Below the pieces are notes generated by a model, which was not told where the DNA came from, did not search any database, and was given only the letters and a program-made list of their open reading frames with translations. 64,000 nt of DNA, taken from the NCBI GenBank assembly GCA_964483465.1, contig CAZABG010000001.1, forward strand, positions 1 to 64,000. Reading direction: 5' to 3'. Shown here piece after piece: positions 55,751 through 63,062 of the stretch (position 1 is the stretch's first letter; every line of letters starts with the position of its first letter). The position numbers were made by a program, and so were the translations under genes. Source of the stretch: CAZABG01 sp964483465. GTDB taxonomy: Bacteria; Chlamydiota; Chlamydiia; Chlamydiales; Parachlamydiaceae.

Positions 55751-56558
55751 GAGGGTGTTCACAAACCGCCGATTCGCCTTAGAATTAGCCTTGACATTCC
55801 TAAGTAAATCATTGATTCACTTGTGTTTGTCTTGTATTCGTAATCTTTACTTAAGCGTCTACTTCTCCCAAGCCAGGCAAATGTACGCTCAACAACCCAT
55901 CTCCTTGGCAATATCTTAAATTTAGCTTCGCTTATTTTAACCGTGATTAATTCTATTCCTTTTGCTCTCGCTTGTTGTCGAGCATTGTCTCCTTTATATC
56001 CCCCATCTACCCAGATGGTCTTCATTTTTTTTCTTGGATTCTTCCATGCATCTAAAATCCCAAACAAACCCTCTCTATGATTTAGACTTGCTGCCGTGAC
56101 AAAGGTTTTGATTATTAGTCCTTGAGTGTCAACAAGTATATGACGTTTTCTGCCTTTAATTTTTTTATTTGCGTCATAACCTGTAAAGCCTCTTTTTCTG
56201 TCGTCTTTACACTTTGGCTGTCTACGATTCCTGCACTAGCATCAGCCTTTCTTCCTAACAATTCCCTAATCGATCGACGTAAGTAATCATTCATCTTTTC
56301 AAACAGATTCTGATCATGAGGTAGAAATCTCCATTGACATCCCGTTCTCATTACGTAAAAAATAGCATTAAGAATTTCTCTTCTGGAATGTTTTGGAGGT
56401 CTTCCGCCTTTTGTTCGGTCGGTTGTAAATAGAGGCTCTATCAAGGCCCACTCCTTGTCTGTAAGATCATCTGGATATCGTTGTCTCATTTTCAATGTCG
56501 AAATGTTCTTTCGGTTGTGCTAGATATCCTACTAAAAATTTTAGTTTGTGAACAACCT
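55751..56558 (-). mobile_element. IS5-family insertion sequence (IS427-like), 808 bp
   Basis: The element is bounded by imperfect inverted repeats GAGGGTGTTCACAAA and TTTGTGAACAACCTC (one mismatch) and flanked by TTA direct repeats at 55748-55750 and 56559-56561, the target duplication typical of this group. It carries a single transposase in two overlapping frames. It is inserted in the 5' part of a Panacea antitoxin gene. Confidence 0.9.
55759..56495 (-). CDS. IS5-family transposase, two frames joined by a -1 shift
   Basis: The first frame (56115-56495) has the N-terminal domain (LTDKEWALIEPLFTTDRTKG) and the first catalytic Asp in GIVDSQSVKTTEK. At an A5 run (56193-56197) a -1 shift moves into the frame with RGFTGYDANKKIKG, which continues with IWVDGGYKGDNARQQ (second Asp) and VVERTFAWLGRSRRLSKDYE (the Glu). 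All three acidic residues are present, and the shift lies on a run of A, so programmed frameshifting, known in this IS group, is likely and the transposase may be active. Confidence 0.85.
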
Positions 56559-57305
56559 CTTAGCCAAGACGATTTGGCTAAGCTATTGAACATGGATAGA
56601 GCTTCCCTATCATTAATAGAAAATGATAAGCGCTCTTTAAAAGCGGAAGAACTCATCCTTCTCGCTAAAAACGTTAACATCTCCATTGACGAGCTTTTAA
56701 ACCTTCACACTTCTATTGAGGTAATTTTTGAGAAGCCAAAAGCGGAAGACAAGAAACACTCCGTAAGAATTAGTGTTCCTGCTAAAAACTTAAAAAAATT
56801 CAAAGAAGTTCTCATCTACATTCTATGTAAAGTTGGCTCCAAACCTAACGTCGGCGAAACAGTGATATACAAATTGTTATATTTTATCGACTTTGACTAT
56901 TACGAAAAATATGAAGAACAACTCATTGGAGCGACCTACATTAAAAATCATTTTGGCCCTACCCCGATTGAATTTAAAAAAATCGTAGAAGAAATGGTTC
57001 ATAATAAAGAGCTTGATCCAATTAAAAGCCAATTTTTTAAACATACTCAAAAAAAATATCTCGCCCTTCGAAATCCCGATCTTTCTGTTCTTTCCGCAAA
57101 TGAAATTAAATTAACTGATGATGTTTTACAGCGCCTCTCAGACATGAACGCTTCTACGATAAGTGAACACTCCCACCAGGACGTTCCTTGGATTGTGACC
57201 CCTGAAGAGAAAAAAAATGACTACGAAGCCGTGTTTTACCGAACCCCCGCATACAGCGTAAGAGACTACGAAAGCAATGAAGTTTCAAAAGATAATACAA
57301 ACTGA
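56481..57305 (+). pseudogene. HTH-Panacea domain antitoxin, 5' end replaced by the IS
   Basis: After the IS right end the frame encodes an intact XRE-type helix-turn-helix (SQDDLAKLLNMDRASLSLIE) and a Panacea/SocA-like domain (YKLLYFIDFDYYEKYEEQLI, FGPTPIEFKKIVEEM, LSVLSANEIKLTDDVL). Panacea proteins are antitoxins for many unrelated toxins. The original start has been separated; upstream of the IS, the fragment ending CFDEFL could be its former N-terminus. A new start at 56481 inside the IS would add about 25 foreign residues and may still give a working protein. The next gene overlaps its end by 29 bases. Confidence 0.7.
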
Positions 57306-57646
57306 TTCTTTCCAAAAAGATTTAAAAAAATTACTCAAGAAATATCATACCCTTAATGAAGATCTTGAATCGCTGATCAACTCTCAACTTATTTTATTGC
57401 ACAAATTCAAAATTGACAATCACGGGATTTATCCGATCGAGGGTCTTGGTTTTGAAAACCCTAAATGCTACGTCGTTAAAAATTTTGCGTGTAAGGCTTT
57501 AAAAGGAAAAGGGATGAGATCCGGACATTCGACTAACTTATGCTTACTTTCCTGAAGAAGACTACATCGAATTGATAGAAATATACTATAAGGGAGATCA
57601 AGAAGTTGAAGATAAAAATAGAATCAAGTCTCTCTACATAAAATGA
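57277..57646 (+). pseudogene. RelE-like toxin with a one-base frameshift
   Basis: The first 80 codons (MKFQKIIQTDSFQKDLKKLL, VKNFACKALKGKGMRSG) are typical of the toxin partners of Panacea antitoxins. After MRSG an extra base (GGACATTCG where GGCATTCG would keep the frame) moves the gene out of phase. In the other frame the normal end is visible: IRLTYAYFPEEDYIELIEIY, then a KGD motif and RIKSLYIK-stop at 57644-57646. So the toxin is inactivated unless the base is a sequencing error. With the antitoxin interrupted, loss of the toxin makes sense. Confidence 0.8.
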
Positions 57647-57774
57647 TTAAAAACCGTCTTGAGAACATTGAAATTCGTGAGAATGGGCTTATCAAACTTG
57701 AACTAAATCAACTCCCTATCCCTAAAGCCTTTATTTATCAGTTTATCTTTAGACTTCTTTCGAAATTCCATTAG
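57643..57774 (+). CDS. small frame of 43 codons after the toxin
   Basis: The frame MIKNRLENIEIRENGLIKLE and onward to LLSKFH-stop starts in the toxin stop (ATGA overlap). The overlap suggests a third gene of the module or the N-terminal part of the cupin remnant that follows. Too short to decide. Confidence 0.3.
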   Translation: MIKNRLENIEIRENGLIKLELNQLPIPKAFIYQFIFRLLSKFH

Positions 57775-57780
57775 GTCGCT

Positions 57781-57804
57781 AAAACTGCTCTTTTTGGCAG
57801 TTTT
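57781..57804 (+). terminator. terminator-like hairpin
   Basis: AAAACTGC and GCAGTTTT form an eight-base stem with a loop of about eight bases. The T-run is part of the stem. Confidence 0.4.
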
Positions 57805-57858
57805 ATCGGAAAATTTTTCGACCGTATGTCCGCATATGCTCTCAAAATTTTACAATAA

Positions 57859-58185
57859 ATCTGCACAAAAATTGCTAATTTTATCAACCCAAGCGAATTT
57901 CGAAAGAAGTCTTTTTCTATTCCACCCGGAGTCATTGGAGGAAATCATAAACATCAGCACGAAGAGATCTTCTTTTCTACTGATGAGAACCTTGAGGTTC
58001 ATTGGATTAACGAGAAGGGAGAAAAAGAAAAGTCAAAATTTAAAGAAGGAAATAACCTTTTCCTTTTTTACATTCCAAAAGGGGTTGTGCATGCAGTCGT
58101 TAATACCTCTTCGAATCACCCTGCCGTTCTAATAGAATATGCTGACGGGGTAAGAGTAGGTGTTGAGAGAGTTGTAATAATATAA
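57859..58185 (+). pseudogene. cupin-domain gene remnant
   Basis: An open stretch without a start codon reads FRKKSFSIPPGVIGGNHKHQ, EEIFFSTDENLEVHWINEKG and FYIPKGVVHAVVNTSSNHPAVL, ending ERVVII-stop. This is the core of a WxcM/CapF-like cupin with three metal-ligand His. A stop lies just upstream in frame, and the 5' part is lost or frameshifted. Confidence 0.6.
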
Positions 58186-58255
58186 TTATAATTATGCTTA
58201 TTTGCTAATAAAACAGATTTAATGAGACAATTGCACTCCCTAATAAGGAGATATA

Positions 58256-58732
58256 ATGTTTAATAAACTAATTGCAATTTCTCTAATTGGATTATTAACC
58301 GGATGCTGCTCGATGCAAAATAAAAAAGAGCCTGTCTGGATCACGTCAACCCCCGATCAAGCCGAAGTCACAATTGATGGACATTATTGCGGAATGACCC
58401 CTGTTTGCGTGGATTTAAACAAGAAATACGATCATTTTGTTTCCTTAAGCAAAGAAGGCCATCAAGGCTGTGAAGGCATGATCCCGTCAAAAAGGACATT
58501 TAGATCTGCGAAAAACCTAATCTGGCCGGCTGCAGGTGCAGTCATAGGGACAGGCATAGGTTTAGCGTGCTACGGAACAGGCGGATTTATCATACCTCAA
58601 TTTATCATCGGTACAGTTATCGGAACGGGCGTGGGCATGGGCATAGGATCTGTTGGTTTGGGAGTTGATTGCATAAGTCGCGCAGACTGCACGCTGCCTA
58701 CCCAATTTCATGGAGAGCTTCTCCCTCAATAA
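58256..58732 (+). CDS. PEGA-domain lipoprotein with glycine-zipper
   Basis: 158-residue lipoprotein. The signal ends LIGLLTGCC, a good lipobox. Residues 25-65 form a PEGA-like domain (VWITSTPDQAEVTIDGHYCGMTPVCVDL), and the second half is glycine-rich (GAVIGTGIGLACYGTGGF, GTGVGMGIGSVGLG), suited to helix packing in a membrane. Probably in the envelope. Eight bases before the ATG stands AAGGAG. Six or more Cys in the mature part could form disulfides, as in chlamydial envelope proteins. Confidence 0.8.
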   Translation: MFNKLIAISLIGLLTGCCSMQNKKEPVWITSTPDQAEVTIDGHYCGMTPVCVDLNKKYDHFVSLSKEGHQGCEGMIPSKRTFRSAKNLIWPAAGAVIGTGIGLACYGTGGFIIPQFIIGTVIGTGVGMGIGSVGLGVDCISRADCTLPTQFHGELLPQ

Positions 58733-58754
58733 GCAAATTTGATAAGCTCATATT

Positions 58755-59267
58755 ATGATCCATTTTGAGCGCTTGCAAACCAAACATTATACCTTAATTC
58801 ATGATTGGTTTAACAAGCCTCACGTTCAAGCGTTTTACTCCCTTCGGGAGTGGACGCTTGATGAAGTAGAAAAAAAATTGGCCCCCTATCTTCATGGAGA
58901 TGTCAAGGGCCATATAATCGTATTAGATAAACCTGTGGGCTATATTCAAAGCTATCCCATAAAATCATACCCTTGGGAAAATCAGGGCTTAGATGAGGAT
59001 GTCATCCAAAAAGGCGCAGGAATTGATTTCTTCATTGGTGAAGAAAATTACATGGGGCGAGGAATAGGGAAAGACATCGTGAATGCCTTCTTAGATCAAG
59101 TCTTATGGCAAGAATTCGATTATTGCGTGGTTGATCCGGACGAGAAGAACACGCGCTCCATCAACTGTTTTAAATCGTGCGGATTCAAGATACATAAAGA
59201 AATCGAATCCGAAAATGCCCTGAAAGAAAAAGTAAAATTGAAACTACTCATTAAAAAAAAGGTGTAG
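58755..59267 (+). CDS. GNAT acetyltransferase, AAC(6')-like
   Basis: 170 residues: FERLQTKHYTLIHDWFNKPH, VQAFYSLREWTLDEVEKKLA, GIDFFIGEENYMGRGIGKDI (acetyl-CoA loop) and VDPDEKNTRSINCFKSCGFK. The first half, with W-FNxPHV and YxxxxxPW, is that of AAC(6')-type aminoglycoside acetyltransferases, but many relatives are not resistance enzymes. The last codons of the gene (KEKVKLKLLIKKK) recur in the tandem duplication that follows. Confidence 0.85.
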   Translation: MIHFERLQTKHYTLIHDWFNKPHVQAFYSLREWTLDEVEKKLAPYLHGDVKGHIIVLDKPVGYIQSYPIKSYPWENQGLDEDVIQKGAGIDFFIGEENYMGRGIGKDIVNAFLDQVLWQEFDYCVVDPDEKNTRSINCFKSCGFKIHKEIESENALKEKVKLKLLIKKKV

Positions 59268-59715
59268 GATCTGTAGCTGCTATATTGGCGGGATCGCCAT
59301 TTTAACAAATGACGTGCAATTATGAAGTTATCCTGCCGGCGCGTTTAGCGCCGATCCTGCCAGCTAGGAAGGGCTGATCCTGCCACTTTATGCAACTTAA
59401 AGTTGCATAAAGTGATCCTGTTCCATTTTCTTAAAAAAATCAATGCGCGCGACTTATTCGATATATTTAACATGATCTCCATCAGCTTCGCTTATGGAGA
59501 TATAGGGTCCGCCTATCGGCGGAAATGGATCGCCTGCGGCGATATAAAGAAAAAGTAAAATTGAATCAACTCATTAAAAAAATGACGTACAATTTTGAAG
59601 TTATCCTGCCGGCGCGTTTAGCGCCGATCCTGCCAGCTAGGAAGGGCTGATCCTGCCACTTTATGCAACTTAAAGTTGCATAAAGTGATCCTGTTCCATT
59701 TTCTTAAAAAAATCG
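59222..59715. repeat. direct duplication rich in hairpins
   Basis: Copy one is 59222-59440, copy two 59545-59713. The shared part begins in the 3' end of the GNAT gene (AAGAAAAAGTAAAATTG) and includes ATCCTGCCGGCGCGTTTAGC, then CTTTATGCAACTT and its inverted repeat. Copy one has about 50 extra bases. Both copies contain four TGATCCTG-type repeats and a 13-base perfect palindrome around ACTTTATGCAACT. Between the copies lies the second 60-bp dispersed repeat (59484-59543). No gene is visible from 59268 to 59819. Confidence 0.9.
59484..59543 (+). repeat. dispersed 60-bp hairpin repeat, copy 2
   Basis: Matches the minus strand of 28477-28536. It contains CCGCCTATCGGCGG and ATCGCCTGCGGCGAT as two consecutive hairpins. 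Confidence 0.8.
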
Positions 59716-59819
59716 GACATTATAACTTGTTCGTTCTCGCCTCCATAATCTTTTTCAAGAAGGCTAATTGACGAATAGAAGCAATTCGACCATGATGCTA
59801 TTTTTTTGGAGGTTTTTAT

Positions 59820-60638
59820 ATGCTTAAATGGCTTCTTTTAATGTGCTTTACGGCACTTTCCGCAAATGAACAAACGCTTTCTGACGCAGTACTCGAAGGC
59901 CGTCTCGAATTTTTCCGCGCAGGCTCGGTTAATAGCCCTCAGCCCGGCGCCTCTTTCCATAAAGTGGGCGGAAGTTATGTTTATGTTTCAGGAATTGACT
60001 ATCCTGTTTGGAATGGAATTATTGGCGGCAATAAAGAGCCGACGAATGAACAAGTGCTAATGGCAATTGGTTATTTTAAATCTTTAAACCTTCCCTTCAT
60101 CTGGTGGACGAATGCCGATTTAGGAAAACATGGCTTTACTTTTGGAGGAATCCTCAATGGTGTTGCGCTTGATTTAAAGAACGGGCTTCCTGAAGCGCCT
60201 GTTACGAATGCCACCATAAAACAAGTCGACGCTCAAGATGCGCGCGTTTTTTCCGATCTTTGCGCCGGCGTATTTAGCATGAATGAACACTGCAATGATA
60301 CTTTCTTCCTCTCAATGAATGAATCGATGCTTCATGGCGATATGGTTCATTTCCTTGCGTATGTTGAAGGAAAGCCTGTTGGCACCGTCAGCCTTTGTGT
60401 GGGATCGACAGGAGGGATTTGGAACCTTGCTACGCTGCCTGAATATCGAAATCAGGGTATTGCAAGCGCGCTTGTATATGCGGCTTTAAAAGAGGCGCAT
60501 GATAGAAATTTGCCTACTGCTATGGCTATTTTAATGCCGAAAGGGATGGCGTGGAACCTGCTTGCTAAAATGGGATTTAAATCGTATCACCAATTCCCCT
60601 TCTATATTTATGGCGCCGCAAGCAATTTGGAAGACTAA
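59820..60638 (+). CDS. GNAT acetyltransferase with an N-terminal signal peptide
   Basis: 272 residues. The N-terminus MLKWLLLMCFTALSANEQTL has the charge, hydrophobic core and SAN-type cleavage site of a Sec signal. The second half is a GNAT domain: VEGKPVGTVSLCVGSTGGIW, ATLPEYRNQGIASALVYAAL (acetyl-CoA loop) and LLAKMGFKSYHQF. The first half (VSGIDYPVWNGIIGGNKEPT) is a family-specific N-terminal GNAT-like domain. Acetyl-CoA is not expected in the periplasm, so if exported it may work in the host cell; alternatively the N-terminus stays uncleaved. TTTGGAGG precedes the start. Confidence 0.8.
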   Translation: MLKWLLLMCFTALSANEQTLSDAVLEGRLEFFRAGSVNSPQPGASFHKVGGSYVYVSGIDYPVWNGIIGGNKEPTNEQVLMAIGYFKSLNLPFIWWTNADLGKHGFTFGGILNGVALDLKNGLPEAPVTNATIKQVDAQDARVFSDLCAGVFSMNEHCNDTFFLSMNESMLHGDMVHFLAYVEGKPVGTVSLCVGSTGGIWNLATLPEYRNQGIASALVYAALKEAHDRNLPTAMAILMPKGMAWNLLAKMGFKSYHQFPFYIYGAASNLED

Positions 60639-60671
60639 TTATTAGACTTTTGAAGGCTATTATTCCTTTAG

Positions 60672-60694
60672 CGCTTGCTTAAAGAAAGCAAGCG
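60672..60694. terminator. hairpin between convergent genes
   Basis: CGCTTGCTT, loop AAAGA, AAGCAAGCG. It lies between the plus-strand GNAT gene and the minus-strand flavin reductase gene. Confidence 0.65.
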
Positions 60695-60715
60695 TTGAAG
60701 GATGTCACCTAATTC

Positions 60716-61279
60716 CTAAACAAGCATTTCAGGCTTAAAATATCGTTTATACTTGGCCGTAGTAGGACCCGCGATCATAAAGAGACCTTCTCCCCGGTAA
60801 TGGAGGGTTTTAGGGTATTTAGGCGACGTCGCGACATGAGCTTTGACAACTTCAAAGATAAAGAGGTTATACTTTTTGACAAGGGAGGAATCGACTAGTT
60901 TGCACTCAAAATTGGCATAGCATTCCTTAATGAGCGGCGCTTTTACTTTTTTGCCTTTTACGGCAGTGAGATTAAATTCGTCGAATTTATCAACTTCGCT
61001 TCCTGTCGTATTTCCAATCTTTACAACTGTAGGAGCGATATCGACCGTCGGCAAATTGATGACACATTCTCGGCTTTTTAAAACAAGATGCTGACTGTAG
61101 TTTTCATCCCAAATATAGCAGCCGATTAAGGAAGGCTCAAATTCCATTACCATATGCCAACCCATCGTCATGATGTCCCTTTCGCCTTTATACGCGGAAG
61201 AAAGAAGAACTACGGGCCCAGGCTCAACAAAACGTCGCACATTTGACACCGGGAAGTCTCGTTTCTCATAACTTTTCAT
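60716..61279 (-). CDS. flavin reductase-like FMN-binding protein
   Basis: 187 residues. The split-barrel flavin reductase fold is indicated by VVLLSSAYKGERDIMTMGWH, the SRECVINLPTVDIA strand, and NFECKLVDSSLVKKYNLFIF near residue 125. Members reduce FMN with NAD(P)H or bind flavin as oxygen-labile reductases. No partner monooxygenase is nearby. The start MKSYEKRDFPVSN has AAGGGAATG just upstream. Confidence 0.88.
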   Translation of the reverse strand: MKSYEKRDFPVSNVRRFVEPGPVVLLSSAYKGERDIMTMGWHMVMEFEPSLIGCYIWDENYSQHLVLKSRECVINLPTVDIAPTVVKIGNTTGSEVDKFDEFNLTAVKGKKVKAPLIKECYANFECKLVDSSLVKKYNLFIFEVVKAHVATSPKYPKTLHYRGEGLFMIAGPTTAKYKRYFKPEMLV

Positions 61280-61323
61280 ACATTCCCTTTCAGTGCAGAC
61301 GGTGTTAATGCATATACCTGTAG

Positions 61324-61359
61324 AAAAAAAAACGGGATGAATGGAGAACCATTCATCCC
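61324..61359 (-). terminator. rho-independent terminator of the BON gene
   Basis: On the minus strand GGGATGAATGG, loop TTCT, CCATTCATCCC, then G and nine T. It stands 14 bases after the BON gene stop. Confidence 0.9.
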
Positions 61360-61373
61360 AAAGAACGAATTAC

Positions 61374-61979
61374 TTATCTTACAACAATTTTGTCGATGAC
61401 TCTATTTACACCATTAAAGTTCTTAGCGGTAGACAAGATAAAGTCATGAGCTTCTTGATTAGCAACCGTACCTGATAAGGTTACGACGCCATTGTTTGTT
61501 GCGATCTGTATATTTTGGATATCAGATGCAAACGTTTGGTTAGCAAGTATGGTATCACGAAGACCCGTAGATATTACTCTATCAGCTGGAGTTTCATTGA
61601 TTAACTGTTCCTGTGTCGTCGTCGTTGTTGTTGTTGTTGCTGTTGGAGTTCCATACTGGTTGAATAAATAGAACGCGAGCAATAAAGGGATACCAAGGCC
61701 TAAGATCCATTTAAATACAGATAAGCTATCATCTTTTACTTCTTCACGAGCAGATATACGGCTTCCTTTTGGAGAAGTCGCATAACGGTCAAAATTCAAG
61801 CTTCTGATTCTATCTTCAGCTTCTTCTCTTGAATAACCGTATTTTTGCTGCAATTTTGAAATCAATTGGTCATAACGGCCATTGATCTGTCTAATATCTT
61901 CATCAGATAAATTATTAAAATTATCGCGAATTACATCTCGAACTTGAACCCATTGTGTTTCCACTACATCTCTATTCAT
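61374..61979 (-). CDS. BON-domain membrane protein
   Basis: 201 residues from ATG 61979, chosen because AGGAGGGTTT lies immediately upstream; a frame to 62030 exists but has no ribosome site. The N-terminal 75 residues (WVQVRDVIRDNFNNLSDEDI, YDQLISKLQQKYGYSREEAE) look like CsbD-type helices. One membrane segment (about 107-122, ILGLGIPLLLAFYLF), a threonine stretch of eight or more, then a BON domain (IQIATNNGVVTLSGTVANQE). BON domains bind phospholipids. The protein probably sits in the inner membrane, with BON in the periplasm, and may answer stress. Confidence 0.85.
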   Translation of the reverse strand: MNRDVVETQWVQVRDVIRDNFNNLSDEDIRQINGRYDQLISKLQQKYGYSREEAEDRIRSLNFDRYATSPKGSRISAREEVKDDSLSVFKWILGLGIPLLLAFYLFNQYGTPTATTTTTTTTQEQLINETPADRVISTGLRDTILANQTFASDIQNIQIATNNGVVTLSGTVANQEAHDFILSTAKNFNGVNRVIDKIVVR

Positions 61980-62218
61980 AAACCCTCCTAGTAAGGGCTT
62001 ACTTGCCCTATTGATTTCAAAATAGTTCATTTAGAATAAGAATTAAATCAGTACTATTTTGATAACTAACTAGGTAATTAAGCCTTATGGAGGTGGACTA
62101 TTAAAATAGTCTTTAACCCTTTAAGGATTAGTGTGGAGATTGAAATCACTTGTTTTTAATATCTTATTGAAATTTTGAACCTTTTTTCCCTATATTATTT
62201 AGCTATCCAGGAGGCCTT

Positions 62219-62944
62219 ATGCGCCCAATTCTTCTTATTTTAACCCTTATTACCACTCTCTTCGCGGACGATAATTTTATCGTAAGCGATGGCAACAAGA
62301 TCCTGTTTGAGATGGGATCTAAGCTAGATTTTCAAACAACTCCAGCCTGCTCATTCAATATTGCCTTAAGTTTAATGGGCTTTGAATCAGGCGCGCTGAC
62401 AGATGTTAATAACCCTTCACGAGAATTTCAGGAGGGATATGATAATATCCTTGAATCATGGAGAGGCACTCACACCCCTCTCAGCTGGATGAAAAATTCT
62501 GTCGTTTGGTATTCGCGCATTACAGCAACGGAAATAGGACTTAACTCCGTTCAAAAATTCTTGAACGATTTTAACTATGGTAATAAAGACTTTTCAGGCG
62601 GACTTACAAAAGCATGGATAAGTTCCAGTTTAAAAATTTCACCGCGAGAGCAGCTCCGCTTTATCGAGAAAATCGTAAATCGCGAACTGCCTTTATCCGA
62701 AAGAACCATTGAACTCACAAGAACGCTTCTTTTAAAGGATGAGGCGGATGGAATTAAGATCTATGGCAAGACCGGAATGGGTTCTTATTTCGAGAATGGA
62801 GAAAAAATACAGGTAGGCTGGCTAGTCGGCTGGGCAGAGAAAGGAGAAGAGATCTTCCCCTTTGCTTATAACATTCACGAACCCAAAATAAATGATCAAC
62901 GCCTTCTAAGAGTGAAACAACTTTTAGAATTGAGCGGCATTTAA
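62219..62944 (+). CDS. class D beta-lactamase homologue without Ser-x-x-Lys
   Basis: 241 residues with a signal peptide (MRPILLILTLITTLFAD). The class D (OXA) fold is plain: IALSLMGFESGAL, YDNILESWRGTHTPLSWMKNS, VWYSRITATEIGL, FNYGNKDFSGG (YGN motif), IYGKTGMGS (KTG) and VGWLVGWAEKG. But where OXA enzymes have S-T-F-K, this reads C44-S-F-N47: the catalytic Ser is Cys and the carbamylated Lys is Asn. It may therefore be a non-hydrolysing penicillin-binding or regulatory protein, like BlaR sensor domains, or use another chemistry. The normal GGAGG ribosome site and intact frame argue against a pseudogene. Confidence 0.85.
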   Translation: MRPILLILTLITTLFADDNFIVSDGNKILFEMGSKLDFQTTPACSFNIALSLMGFESGALTDVNNPSREFQEGYDNILESWRGTHTPLSWMKNSVVWYSRITATEIGLNSVQKFLNDFNYGNKDFSGGLTKAWISSSLKISPREQLRFIEKIVNRELPLSERTIELTRTLLLKDEADGIKIYGKTGMGSYFENGEKIQVGWLVGWAEKGEEIFPFAYNIHEPKINDQRLLRVKQLLELSGI

Positions 62945-62953
62945 TTCTTTATA

Positions 62954-62989
62954 AACAGGAAAACGGCTTTCGAGATATTTTCCTGTTTT
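62954..62989 (+). terminator. rho-independent terminator after the class D homologue
   Basis: AACAGGAAAA and TTTTCCTGTT pair with a 14-base loop, 10 bases after the stop, followed by TT. Confidence 0.7.
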
Positions 62990-63062
62990 CAGTGAAACGC
63001 TCAGTTAATAAGCTGAAGAATTTTTAGAAGATAATAATGTTAATACGATTTAATATTTTGGA

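Noticed and set aside
59222..59715. Possible CRISPR array or attachment sites at the GNAT 3' end
   Set aside because: Only two long copies, with an indel, and no integrase; a duplication explains it better.
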